From Saccharomonospora azurea NA-128 (GTDB taxonomy: Bacteria; Actinomycetota; Actinomycetes; Mycobacteriales; Pseudonocardiaceae), in assembly GCF_000231055.2 (NCBI RefSeq), contig NZ_CM001466.1, positions 494,121-558,120 on the forward strand: 64,000 bases of DNA. Reading direction: 5' to 3'. Below are positions 24,481 through 32,994 of this stretch, piece by piece. A model generated the notes under the pieces. That model saw only the letters and a list, made by a program, of their open reading frames with translations. It ran no database searches and was not told the origin of the DNA. The position numbers and the translations under genes are program-made. How positions within the stretch are numbered: the first letter of the stretch is position 1; every line of letters begins with the position of its first letter.

Positions 24481-25434
24481 ATGAACACTGCAGGGAAGCT
24501 CTCCGCCTACGGTGTGGCGCTCGCCCTGGTCGCCGGTGGCGGCTGGGTGATCGGCAACGCTGTCGGTCCCTTCGCCGGTTCGGCCGGCGCGCACGGCGAC
24601 GAGGACGCCGCGCACGGGGACGCCCACAGCGGCACCGTCGCGGAGACCGCGCACCCCGACCAGCCTGGCGGGCTGGCGTCGTCCAGGGGCGGCTACACCC
24701 TCACGCCCACCAGCACGACGCTGACCCCCGGGGACAACGAGGAGTTCTCCTTCCGGATCGTCGGACCGGACGGTGAGCCAGTGACCCGCTTTGAGGTGGA
24801 ACACGAGAAGCGGATGCACCTGATCGTCGTGCGGCGGGACACCGCCGCGTTTCAGCACGTCCACCCGGAAATGGAGACCGACGGTACGTGGAACGTGCCG
24901 CTCAATGTCGACCAGCCGGGAAGCTACCGCGCCTTTGCCGACTTCGTCCCAACCGGCGGCGAGGCCACCACGCTCGGTGTCGACCTGGCCGTGCCGGGCG
25001 AATTCCAGCCCGCCACTTACGCACCATCGCGGGTCGCGACGGTCGACGGCTACGAGGTCCGGCTGGGCGGCGACCTTGAACCGGGTCGGACCTCCACGGT
25101 GACACTCACGGTCACCAAGGACGGTGAGCAGGTCACTGACCTGCAGCCCTACCTCGGCGCCTACGGCCACCTTGTGGCTCTACGGGGCGGTGACCTCGCC
25201 TATCTCCACGTCCACCCGGACGGTGAACCGGGCGACGGCGACACGAAATCCGGACCGACCACCACCTTCCACGCCGCAGTGCCCTCCGCAGGTACCTACC
25301 GGCTGTTCTTCGACTTCCAGCACGAAGGAAAGGTCCGCACCGCGGAGTTCGCCCTGCGAGCCGACATGGCCGGCCGGGCAACTGGTTCGGCTCCCACATC
25401 CGCCACTGACGACGGCCACGGCGGCCACGGCTGA
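24481..25434 (+). CDS. Secreted or membrane-anchored metal-binding protein with His-rich ends
   Basis: 317 residues: N-terminal hydrophobic segment, a His/Asp/Glu-rich stretch ([15 protein letters not shown]), two beta-sandwich-like halves with metal-suited histidines ([23 protein letters not shown] and [20 protein letters not shown]) and a C-terminal GHGGHG. The HVHP motifs recur once per half, so it looks like an internal duplication. Such proteins usually accompany CopA in actinobacterial copper clusters and are presumed extracytoplasmic copper binders; the function is unproven. Confidence 0.78.
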   Translation: MNTAGKLSAYGVALALVAGGGWVIGNAVGPFAGSAGAHGDEDAAHGDAHSGTVAETAHPDQPGGLASSRGGYTLTPTSTTLTPGDNEEFSFRIVGPDGEPVTRFEVEHEKRMHLIVVRRDTAAFQHVHPEMETDGTWNVPLNVDQPGSYRAFADFVPTGGEATTLGVDLAVPGEFQPATYAPSRVATVDGYEVRLGGDLEPGRTSTVTLTVTKDGEQVTDLQPYLGAYGHLVALRGGDLAYLHVHPDGEPGDGDTKSGPTTTFHAAVPSAGTYRLFFDFQHEGKVRTAEFALRADMAGRATGSAPTSATDDGHGGHG

Positions 25435-25457
25435 TCCGGACGGGAAGGAGTAGCACA

Positions 25458-27782
25458 ATGACATCCGAGGTGAAAGACCCACAGCCGACCCCTGGCCGGG
25501 AGATCGAGCTGGCGATTGGTGGCATGACGTGCGCGGCGTGCGCGAACCGGGTCGAACGCAAGCTCAACAAGCTCGACGGGGTCACCGCCACGGTGAACTA
25601 CGCCACGGAAAAGGCCAAGGTCGTCTACGCCGATGGCGTGGAGCCGGACCAGCTCGTGGCTCAAGTGGAGGCCGCCGGTTACTCGGCGGCTCTGCCGCAG
25701 CCGGAGGCGTCGGGGGAACCGGCGGCCGCGACGGACAGCGACGATGATCCGACGCGGTCGCTGCGGGATCGCCTGATCGGTGCTGCCGTGTTGTCGGTGC
25801 CGGTGATCGTGCTGGCGATGGTTCCGGCGTTGCAGTTCACCTATTGGCAGTGGATTTCGCTGACGTTGGCCGCGCCGGTGGTGACGTGGGCGGCGTGGCC
25901 GTTCCATCGGGCCGCGTGGACGAACCTCAAGCATGGCGCGGCGACGATGGACACGCTGGTCTCGATGGGCACCCTGGCGGCTTTCGCCTGGTCTGTGTAT
26001 GCGTTGTTGTTCGGCAGCGCGGGTGTGCCGGGGATGACGCATCCGTTCGAACTGACCATCGAGCGGATGAGCGGCGACGGCAACATCTATCTCGAGGTCG
26101 CGGCCGGGGTGACCACGTTCATCCTCGCCGGGCGCTACTTCGAGGCCCGGTCCAAGCGACGGGCCGGTGCCGCCCTGCGGGCGCTGCTGGAACTGGGCGC
26201 GAAGGACGTCGTGGTGCTGCGAGGCGGGAAGGAAGTCCGGATTCCCGTCGAGCAACTGGCGGTGGGTGACCACTTCGTGGTCCGGCCGGGTGAGAAGGTC
26301 GCCACCGACGGCGTGGTGTCCGAGGGTAGTTCCGCTGTCGACGAGAGCATGCTCACCGGCGAGTCGGTGCCCGTCGAGGTCGGCCCGGGCGACAAGGTCG
26401 TCGGCGCGACGGTCAACTCGGGTGGCCGGTTGGTGGTGCGGGCCACGCGGGTGGGTTCGGATACCCAGTTGGCGCAGATGGCCAAGCTGGTGGAGGACGC
26501 GCAGACGGGCAAGGCGGCCGTGCAGCGACTGGCGGACCGGATCTCGGGCGTGTTCGTGCCGATCGTGATCGCGCTGGCCGTGGGAACGCTCGCGTTCTGG
26601 CTCGGTACCGGTGGCTCGGTGTCGGCGGCGTTCACGGCCGCGGTCGCGGTGTTGATCATCGCGTGCCCGTGCGCGCTGGGGCTGGCCACGCCGACCGCGT
26701 TGCTGGTGGGTACCGGGCGGGGTGCGCAGCTCGGCATCCTGATCAAGGGGCCGGAGGTGCTGGAGTCCACCCGCCGCGTGGACACGGTGGTGCTGGACAA
26801 GACCGGCACCGTCACCACCGGCAAGATGGCGCTGATCGACGTCCACGTGGCCGACGGGGTGGACCCCGACGAGCTGTTGCGGTTGGCGGGGGCGCTGGAG
26901 AACGCCTCCGAGCACCCGATCGCCCAGGCCATCGCCAAGGGCGCGGCCGAGCAGGTCGGGCAGTTGCCTGCCGCCACGGACTTCACCAACCTCGAGGGCT
27001 TGGGTGTGCAGGGCGTCGTCGACGGGCACGCGGTTCTGGTCGGTCGCCCCGCGTTGCTGGCCGACTGGAGCCAGCACCTCACACCTGAGCTGGTCGAGGC
27101 CAAGGCCGCCGCGGAGGCGCAGGGCAAGACCGCCGTCGCCGTCGGTTGGGATGGCCAGGCACGCGGGGTGCTGGTGGTGGCCGACACCGTGAAACCGACC
27201 TCTGCCGAGGCGATCACGCAACTGCGTGGGCTCGGGCTGACGCCGGTGTTGTTGACTGGTGACAACGAGGCGGTCGCCAAGACGGTCGCGGCCGAGGTCG
27301 GCATCGACGAGGTGATCGCCGAGGTGTTGCCGAAGGACAAGGTCGACGTGGTGAAGCGGCTGCAGTCCCAAGGCCGGATCGTGGCGATGGTTGGCGACGG
27401 CGTGAACGACGCGGCGGCGCTGGCGCAGGCGGACCTGGGCCTGGCGATGGGTACGGGCACCGACGTCGCGATCGAGGCGAGTGACCTCACCCTGGTGCGC
27501 GGTGACCTGCGGGTGGCGGCGGACGCGATCCGCCTGTCGCGCCGCACGCTGGCCACGATCAAGGGCAACCTGTTCTGGGCGTTCGCCTACAACGTGGCGG
27601 CATTGCCGCTGGCGGCGGCGGGCCTGCTCAACCCGATGATCGCGGGTGCGGCGATGGCGTTCAGCTCGGTGTTCGTGGTGAGCAACAGCCTGCGCCTGAA
27701 GAGCTTCCGCAGCGGCATCACGGACACCCCACCGTCGGTGAAGTCGGAGGACAAGCCAGTGAAGGAGCCGGTCGCAGCTTGA
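25458..27782 (+). CDS. copA: CopA, Cu(I)-exporting P1B-1 ATPase
   Basis: 774 residues: N-terminal HMA domain with GMTCAAC, eight membrane segments, TGES actuator loop, CPC site (Cys403-Pro-Cys405) in [16 protein letters not shown], phosphorylation motif DKTGT, SEHPIA, GDGVNDA and the C-terminal YN and MxxSS determinants ([21 protein letters not shown]) of copper pumps. It exports Cu(I) from the cytoplasm. It is the last gene of the csoR cluster and is followed by a strong hairpin. Confidence 0.96.
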   Translation: MTSEVKDPQPTPGREIELAIGGMTCAACANRVERKLNKLDGVTATVNYATEKAKVVYADGVEPDQLVAQVEAAGYSAALPQPEASGEPAAATDSDDDPTRSLRDRLIGAAVLSVPVIVLAMVPALQFTYWQWISLTLAAPVVTWAAWPFHRAAWTNLKHGAATMDTLVSMGTLAAFAWSVYALLFGSAGVPGMTHPFELTIERMSGDGNIYLEVAAGVTTFILAGRYFEARSKRRAGAALRALLELGAKDVVVLRGGKEVRIPVEQLAVGDHFVVRPGEKVATDGVVSEGSSAVDESMLTGESVPVEVGPGDKVVGATVNSGGRLVVRATRVGSDTQLAQMAKLVEDAQTGKAAVQRLADRISGVFVPIVIALAVGTLAFWLGTGGSVSAAFTAAVAVLIIACPCALGLATPTALLVGTGRGAQLGILIKGPEVLESTRRVDTVVLDKTGTVTTGKMALIDVHVADGVDPDELLRLAGALENASEHPIAQAIAKGAAEQVGQLPAATDFTNLEGLGVQGVVDGHAVLVGRPALLADWSQHLTPELVEAKAAAEAQGKTAVAVGWDGQARGVLVVADTVKPTSAEAITQLRGLGLTPVLLTGDNEAVAKTVAAEVGIDEVIAEVLPKDKVDVVKRLQSQGRIVAMVGDGVNDAAALAQADLGLAMGTGTDVAIEASDLTLVRGDLRVAADAIRLSRRTLATIKGNLFWAFAYNVAALPLAAAGLLNPMIAGAAMAFSSVFVVSNSLRLKSFRSGITDTPPSVKSEDKPVKEPVAA

Positions 27783-27809
27783 CCGGCGCTAGAGCTGGCA
27801 CAACCTGCA

Positions 27810-27852
27810 CAGCCGACGGTGACCGCCACAGTCATGCGGTCACCGTCGGCTG
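27810..27852. terminator. Hairpin terminator after copA
   Basis: A perfect 17-bp stem (27810-27826 with 27836-27852) and a nine-base loop, 28 bp after the copA stop. Confidence 0.85.
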
Positions 27853-28312
27853 TCGCGCGTCCCATGGTGTGCAGCTAGTCAATCCCGGTCCCTCCACCGG
27901 TTCGGGCTGGATTCTGAGCCAGGTGAGACCGCGTTACCAGACAGCAGCAGCGCAGCACCCTCGATGACGATGCTGCGCTGGTTAGCTCGCTTCCGTCAGG
28001 AGTCCCATCAGGTCAGCGGATGGGCAGCTGATCTCGTCCAGGGCGGCGAAGGAGGGCTTGTTGGGTGGATCTTCGGGGTGTCGCCAGCAATGAGAGTGTG
28101 ACTGCCGAATCTGGGCCGATGCCAGGAACCTGCAACGGTGCTCGCCTTCCTCGCAGGCACGATGGGCAAGCACATGAAGTCCCTGAAGAAGATGATCTTT
28201 GGCGAGACTTCTTCTCCAGGGACTTCACATCCACCTTCAGGACAGGCTTTACCCAACCCTCGATAACCTCAACGGCCTCGACTGATCTTGCTGAGATCGC
28301 CCTTTTGTTTGC
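27853..28312. other. Intergenic region with two inverted repeats
   Basis: No gene is convincing. A 10-bp stem pairs 27948-27957 with 27971-27980, a likely second terminator. A longer imperfect inverted repeat pairs 28175-28191 with about 28208-28227 (TGAAGTCCCTG and its complement). A short minus-strand frame ending at 27982 resembles no family I can name. Confidence 0.35.
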
Positions 28313-29362
28313 TCAGCCAGCGATGCGGCGCGCGCCGATCAGGTGTCCGTCACCCTTCATCGACCGCACGTCGACCAGTTGGCCTTCGGTGGGCGCGTCC
28401 ACCATCTTGCCCTGGCCGACGTACATACCGACGTGATGGATCTTGCTGGGGTCACCGGTTCCGTCGTCGTAGAAAAGGAGGTCGCCAGGAAGTAGGGAGT
28501 CGAGTGACACGGGCCTGCCTGCCGTCCATTGCTGTCGGCTCGTCCGAGGAATGTTGATTCCAGCTTGATTATAGGCCCACGAGGTCAGTCCGGAGCAGTC
28601 GAACTCGCTCGGTCCTGTTGCCCCCCACTCGTACTGAGAACCGCGGCGGGACAACGCGGCTTGCAGTGCATCGTTGGCGGCACCCGGTGGGCCGAGATAG
28701 CTACCGTTGTCCTGGACGGTTTGGAGCTCAGTTCGCTCGGCCGGGCTCAGTTCGTTCAGAGCTGTTCGAACCGCTTCGATTTCCTCGTCAAGGTCGGCCT
28801 TGCGTTGCTGAAGTTTTTGGACCGTGCGTTCCGCGGCCGCTGTTGATTCCCGTGCCTGCTTCTCCGCTTCGGCTGCTTCTTTCCGGGCAGCGTCGGCTTT
28901 CGCTCGTACGTCGTTCAGGGCATCGAGGGTTTCAGTGTTCTTGGTTGCGATGTATTCGAGTGCTGACGCTTTTTGTAGAAGCTCTTTGCTCGAATCGCTG
29001 ACCAGTACGGCTGACCATGTGGTGACGGGGCCGTTACGGAAACTCGCGGAGATGAGAGTGTCTGCTTTGCCTTGGGAGGCCTCTTCCGAACGCTGCGCTT
29101 TTTCGAGTTCTCGGTTTGCCTTATTGAGCGCAGTTTTGGCCTGTTTCTCCTTCTCGCGCATTCGTGCGAGTTCTTGTTCGGCTTCTGCCAGGTCCTCTTC
29201 GGTGCCTGCGGCCTTCGCGCCAAGTTCCTGATAGCGCTCCATGGCGTCTGACGTGTCGTCTTGCGGCTGCGCAGCGGCAGGCGCTGCAGGTAGCATGAGT
29301 GTCGCCGCAATGGCAGCGATGGCCGCCTTGCGAGGAGTGAAGCGGCGTGAGTGCGCTGTCAC
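28313..29362 (-). CDS. NlpC/P60 peptidoglycan endopeptidase with coiled coil (RipA-like)
   Basis: 349 residues: secretion signal, long coiled coil (residues about 35-230, rich in Glu/Lys/Ala heptads) and a C-terminal NlpC/P60 domain with catalytic Cys in EFDCSGLTSWAYNQAG, His in HHVGMYVG and a third polar residue downstream. It cuts peptide crosslinks in the cell wall outside the membrane; the coiled coil likely keeps it inactive until bound by an FtsX-type partner or a protease. Operator E lies 85 bp upstream, so it belongs to the BlaI-type regulon and links wall remodelling to the metal/redox response. Confidence 0.92.
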   Translation of the reverse strand: MTAHSRRFTPRKAAIAAIAATLMLPAAPAAAQPQDDTSDAMERYQELGAKAAGTEEDLAEAEQELARMREKEKQAKTALNKANRELEKAQRSEEASQGKADTLISASFRNGPVTTWSAVLVSDSSKELLQKASALEYIATKNTETLDALNDVRAKADAARKEAAEAEKQARESTAAAERTVQKLQQRKADLDEEIEAVRTALNELSPAERTELQTVQDNGSYLGPPGAANDALQAALSRRGSQYEWGATGPSEFDCSGLTSWAYNQAGINIPRTSRQQWTAGRPVSLDSLLPGDLLFYDDGTGDPSKIHHVGMYVGQGKMVDAPTEGQLVDVRSMKGDGHLIGARRIAG

Positions 29363-29446
29363 GATTGTTGGGTCTCCCTTTGGGTGTTGACAGAGAACCG
29401 CCCCGTTCGGTCCGCAATCACATTAAGGGATCTTGGCGATCTTGTC

Positions 29447-29463
29447 TACTATCTGTCTTAGTA
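29447..29463. promoter_or_regulatory. BlaI-type operator E (perfect)
   Basis: TACTA-N7-TAGTA, 85 bp before the NlpC/P60 start, the same distance class as operators I and J. Confidence 0.8.
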
Positions 29464-29736
29464 GTCGGTCAAACCGGGCAGTAGTGACAAGTTGCTGAGA
29501 GGGGAGCGGCATGTCGAGGGACGCTTTGGCGCGGCTGATAGATAGTGGCCTTGTGGGAGCTTGCTGAATCAGGCCCGTCCGTGCCCTGTCCGACCTGCGG
29601 TAGTGAGATGCCCGTTCAGGTTGCCGATCGAGCACGGCCTTTATCCATTGGGCAGCGCAGGCATGGCGCCCAGCCTCGAGCTATCGTCCACGTCATCGGG
29701 CTTCAGAGGTTCGATAACCGCATTCCCGCCCAATAA
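29464..29736. other. Region with no convincing gene
   Basis: A short plus-strand frame (29545-29736) contains a CPTCGSEM zinc-ribbon-like start, but its downstream part fits nothing and no RBS decides it. It may be a remnant. Confidence 0.25.
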
Positions 29737-30516
29737 TCAGATCGGTGTGGTGAACCCTGCGATGGGGCCACGAAGCCAGGCCACCATTTCACCCCACAGT
29801 CCCGTCACCAACAGCAAGCCCACAATCAACAGCATCACGCCGCCAACGATCTGGACCGCTCGTGTGTGGCGACGTAACCAGCCTGCTGTGCGGAGTGCCC
29901 ATTGCGCACCGATTGCGAGCAGGATGAAGGGCAAGCCAAGTCCCAGGCAGTATGCAAGTACTAACAGGATCCCTCTGGCCGTGGTGGAGCCCACTTGTGT
30001 CCCGCTGGCCAGAGCGATGACGCCAGTTAGCGTCGGGCCGAGGCAGGGTGTCCAGCCGAGGCCGTAGACAGCACCCATGAGGGGCGCGCTCGCGATACCG
30101 CCTCGTGGTACGTGGTGCAGTTGCACACTGCGCTGCAGGATCGGCACCATCCCCAGGAAGACCAGACCCATGGCGATCGTGATCACGCCGCCGATGCGTT
30201 GCAGCAGCGCCTCATTGCCCAGTAGGAAATCGGCCGCGCCCAGTACCGCTACCACAGCGGCGAGGAAAACAGCGGTGAAGCCGAGCACGAACAGCAACGC
30301 AGCTCCAGCGACCCGCCATCGCCCCTTCCAGGCACGGGAATCGTCCGCATCAACGGGTGGAGCATCGGCGCCTGTCAGACTCGCCAGGTAGGCCAAGTAG
30401 CCTGGCACCAAAGGGATAGCGCATGGCGAGGCGAAGGAGACGACCCCTGCGGCTACCGCGAGCAGGGTGGCGAGCACGATCGGGCCCGAAATGACAAAGT
30501 CGGTAAGGTTGTTCAC
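29737..30516 (-). CDS. ccdA: Second CcdA-type thiol-disulfide transporter
   Basis: 259 residues, six membrane segments, redox cysteines in FASPCAIPLVPGYLAYL and GWTPCLGPTL. It is slightly longer than the first copy, with a loop insert (GADAPPVDADDSRAWKGRW) after segment 1. It is clearly a different subtype of the family. Operator F lies 38 bp upstream. With the TlpA-like proteins encoded at 19.3 and 37.2 kb, it should supply extracytoplasmic reductant for cytochrome c or metal-damaged thiols. Confidence 0.92.
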   Translation of the reverse strand: MNNLTDFVISGPIVLATLLAVAAGVVSFASPCAIPLVPGYLAYLASLTGADAPPVDADDSRAWKGRWRVAGAALLFVLGFTAVFLAAVVAVLGAADFLLGNEALLQRIGGVITIAMGLVFLGMVPILQRSVQLHHVPRGGIASAPLMGAVYGLGWTPCLGPTLTGVIALASGTQVGSTTARGILLVLAYCLGLGLPFILLAIGAQWALRTAGWLRRHTRAVQIVGGVMLLIVGLLLVTGLWGEMVAWLRGPIAGFTTPI

Positions 30517-30553
30517 CTGGGTTCCACAACGCTGTCTCGTATGGTGCCGAATT

Positions 30554-30570
30554 TACTAACCGCCGTAGTA
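30554..30570. promoter_or_regulatory. BlaI-type operator F (perfect)
   Basis: TACTA-N7-TAGTA, 38 bp before the second ccdA. It also faces plus-strand remnants of DUF305 and M56 genes, so it was probably a shared divergent operator. Confidence 0.8.
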
Positions 30571-30649
30571 GCGTAGTTGATGGACGGCGGTGGGAGTGAG
30601 GCCCCTGCCCGGTAACCAGGTCTTCGTGCAGACGATGAACAAACAGCAC

Positions 30650-30787
30650 CTGGGTGTGATCACCATGGCTGGGACAGAGTCGGAGAAGGACAGCAACGTC
30701 GAGGCGAAGGCACTGGTCCAGCTAATCGTCGATGCTCAGGAAGCGGAGATCTGCAAGATACAGACCTGTGCTTCCGCACCGAACTGA
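30650..30787 (+). pseudogene. DUF305 C-terminal remnant
   Basis: The stretch NVEAKALVQLIVDAQEAEI matches the end of the intact DUF305 lipoprotein (DADAKALAQRIIEAQDAEI). The signal peptide and HH pairs are missing and the frame ends at 30787. Only the last 20-25 residues are recognisable. Confidence 0.6.
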
Positions 30788-30892
30788 GGAGAGCGGCGGG
30801 GGAGCGGTCTGTAGCTACTCGTCCACAGCCCTGGCCTTGACAGGCGATATCGCTCGTAAAGGGGGGTCTGGGTGAGTTCGAAGCCAACAGTG

Positions 30893-31041
30893 ATGAATGT
30901 CCAGAACCCGCGCCTCCAGGGCCAGCATGGAAAGTCGTCTCGTGTGGTGTGGCTGGGCTGGCAGCGGCGACGTTGCCGTTCCTCGCCGGGACCGGTTTGC
31001 TACTGGGGATCGCGATCGTGAGCTGCCTGCTGGTCGGTTGA
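30893..31041 (+). pseudogene. M56 peptidase C-terminal remnant
   Basis: Reads VVSCGVAGLAAATLPFLAGT and then GLLLGIAIVSCLLVG to a TGA at 31039, matching the last membrane segment of the M56 peptidase at 34915 (VSCAMAGLAAGVLPFLAGAGLLAGIALISC). The protease domain is gone. It overlaps the end of the convergent TetR gene by 42 bp. Confidence 0.75.
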
Positions 31042-31635
31042 GTCAACCGTAGGATGCAATCCAGCCAGCACTACCTCCACGAGCCTGCGGGCCGCGGCCT
31101 CGGACAGTAGGCCGCTGGCCGCTGCCAGTGCATGGAGGCAATAGCGTGCGAGCTCCTCCAGAGGCACATCGTCGCGGACATCGCCGGCCTCGGAAGCTTC
31201 GGCCAGAAGGCCTTGGATCATGTCGAGCACCTGTTGCTCGGCCTGGGAGACGTGCTCGTCCCGGTGCACGAATGTCGCGAGCTCGGCGCCATGGCGGTGG
31301 TGCCTTTGGTGCTGTCCGCGCCGTTGATGAATGAGGGCGTAGGCCTCCAGCACTGCTTCCAGGCGCTCTCCGGCCTCCCTCGCTCGGTCCCGGACTTCGG
31401 CGAGATGGTGGAGGTGGTGGCCGACCTGGCGTTCGTGCCACGCGCGCACAATCGACTCGACATCGGGAAAGTACTTATACAGCGTCGCGCGCCCGATTCC
31501 GGTCTGCTCAGCGATCTGCGACATCGTCACGGACAGCAGCCCGTACTCAGCAGCCAACGCCGCGGTGGTGTCCAGGATCGCCTCGCGTACCCCGCGACGA
31601 TGGGCCTCGATCGTCTCGCTCCACAACTTCGGCAC
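31000..31635 (-). CDS. TetR-family repressor
   Basis: 211 residues. N-terminal helix-turn-helix: REAILDTTAALAAEYGLLSVTMSQIAEQTGIGRATLYKYFPDVESIVRAWHERQ, a clear TetR DNA-binding region; the C-terminal ligand and dimer domain is helical and His-rich. GTG 31635 is chosen because it lies just before the domain; a longer frame to 31806 would cross the operator. The divergent two-gene operon for membrane proteins starts 77 bp away with palindromes between, so it likely represses that pair and itself. The inducer is unknown. Confidence 0.9.
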   Translation of the reverse strand: MPKLWSETIEAHRRGVREAILDTTAALAAEYGLLSVTMSQIAEQTGIGRATLYKYFPDVESIVRAWHERQVGHHLHHLAEVRDRAREAGERLEAVLEAYALIHQRRGQHQRHHRHGAELATFVHRDEHVSQAEQQVLDMIQGLLAEASEAGDVRDDVPLEELARYCLHALAAASGLLSEAAARRLVEVVLAGLHPTVDSTDQQAAHDRDPQ

Positions 31636-31662
31636 GCCAGCAGTATACGAGGTGTTGACATG

Positions 31663-31696
31663 GAGACAGTTTGATTTGTTGTAGACAGACTGTCTC
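31663..31696. promoter_or_regulatory. Probable TetR operator
   Basis: AGACAGACTGTCT (31683-31695) is a perfect 13-bp dyad, and GAGACAGT (31663-31670) repeats one arm; the whole is bounded by GAGACAGT and ACTGTCTC. It sits in the divergent interval between tetR and the small membrane protein gene. Confidence 0.75.
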
Positions 31697-31711
31697 GATA
31701 AACTGGCGGCT

Positions 31712-31930
31712 ATGGACAAGCTCCGTAAAAACAGCGGTGACCGCACCAGCGGCGATAACCAGCCGGTCGCCGGCCCTCCGCGCTGGGTGAAGGTGTTCGG
31801 GCTCATCGCTCTGCTCGTGGTCGTGCTCCTGGCCGTTCTGCTGATCTTCGGCGGTGAGCACGGCCCAAGCCGTCACTTCTCACTCGGCGACCCTGCCGAC
31901 CATGCGGTGAGCGAGACCGTCCTCGGATGA
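31712..31930 (+). CDS. Small single-pass membrane protein
   Basis: 72 residues: a polar N-terminus (DKLRKNSGDRTSGDNQPVAGPPRW), one membrane segment (VFGLIALLVVVLLAVLLIF) and a short His-containing tail. No family function is known to me. It starts 16 bp after the TetR operator and overlaps the next gene by ATGA, so the two probably act together. Confidence 0.7.
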   Translation: MDKLRKNSGDRTSGDNQPVAGPPRWVKVFGLIALLVVVLLAVLLIFGGEHGPSRHFSLGDPADHAVSETVLG

Positions 31931-32463
31931 ACATGAGGCCCGGCGTGCGGAAACTCGCCCTCACGGTGCATATCGCAACCACGGTGGGCTGGCTCGGCGC
32001 GGTCGTCGCTTTCCTGGGTCTCGCCATCGTCGGCTTGACCAGTGGGGACGCGCAAACGGTTCGTGGTGCCTATCTGGTGATGGAGCCGATCACCTGGTTC
32101 GTCCTGGTCCCGCTGGCCCTTGCGTCACTGCTGACCGGACTTGTCTCGGCCCTGGGCACACCATGGGGTGTGTTCCGCCACTATTGGGTGCTGTTCAAAC
32201 TCGTGCTGAACGTCCTCGCGACGGTCCTCTTGCTGGTCTACACGCAGTCTGTGGGTTACTTCGCTGACGTCGCAGCCGACCCCACCGCCGATCTCGACGT
32301 TGTGCGGAACCCGTCGCCTGCCCTGCATGCGATCCTCGCTCTAGCGCTCCTGGTCGTGGCTCTGGTGCTGGCGGTGTACAAGCCGCGTGGGATGACCTCG
32401 TACGGACAACGCAGGCAAACCGAGCAACGCCGGGGACAACACGAGCACGTACACAATTCATAG
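31927..32463 (+). CDS. Four-segment membrane protein (DUF2269-like)
   Basis: 178 residues with four hydrophobic segments and membrane histidines (LTVHIATTVGWLGAVVAFLGLA, FRHYWVLFKLVLNVLATVLL), a layout similar to DUF2269 or CopD-like proteins. Conserved histidines in the membrane suggest heme or copper binding but do not prove it. It is under the TetR operator with the small protein upstream. 32464-32660 holds no gene. Confidence 0.72.
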   Translation: MNMRPGVRKLALTVHIATTVGWLGAVVAFLGLAIVGLTSGDAQTVRGAYLVMEPITWFVLVPLALASLLTGLVSALGTPWGVFRHYWVLFKLVLNVLATVLLLVYTQSVGYFADVAADPTADLDVVRNPSPALHAILALALLVVALVLAVYKPRGMTSYGQRRQTEQRRGQHEHVHNS

Positions 32464-32662
32464 CTGTAGGGCACTCCAGGACGCAGCGATGGCCGCATCC
32501 ACGCGGGACGAATACGGGAAGAGGTGGAGTGTTCCCGCTGTCGAATCAGCAGGAACACTTGTGGTCGACAACGGGCGGGGCCAGGACAAACGGCCGAGAG
32601 CACGGCGAGCAGGTGATGGTTTCGTGCGGGTCAACTCCTGGAGACAGTGATGAGATTGAGAC

Positions 32663-32823
32663 TCACTTGGTGAGCCGGTCGAACACGAAGGAGCCTTCTC
32701 GCCGGTAAGGCTCCCCGAGCGCCAGGCCGTTGTGGCTGGCGAGTCGTTGGCCAGGGCGAGTGTGAGGAAAATCTGGCGCGCGCCGACCACGCACAGCAAG
32801 AGAACGAGATGCCGTGGGCGCAT
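32663..32823 (-). pseudogene. Small signal-peptide protein of unknown family, frameshifted
   Basis: ATG 32823 has an RBS (GGAGG, six bases upstream) and begins MRPRHLVLLLCVVGARQIFL, a signal or anchor sequence. After about 25 codons the conserved ending HNGLALGEPYRREGSF...DRLTK, stop at 32663, is in another frame. The same ending occurs at 6411-6490, codon for codon, so the ending is real and this copy carries a one-base shift near 32745-32755. Operator H is 49 bp upstream. The product would be about 50-55 residues, with unknown function. Confidence 0.55.
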
Positions 32824-32871
32824 CGATCCTCCGTCCCGCCACGGTGCGTGCTCAAGCTGTTACCAGCGGCA

Positions 32872-32888
32872 TACTAGGCAATCTAGTA
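32872..32888. promoter_or_regulatory. BlaI-type operator H (perfect)
   Basis: TACTA-N7-TAGTA, 49 bp before the small frameshifted gene. On the other side only the 3' end of the multicopper oxidase gene is found. Confidence 0.78.
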
Positions 32889-32994
32889 GTAGCTGTGAAG
32901 ATTGATAGGGAAGGGTCCGCTGTTGCTGGTGCTGCCCCGTACCCGGGTCTTGTCCGGACCCAGATGCGAGGCAGCAATGTGGCCCCGCTCGTGG

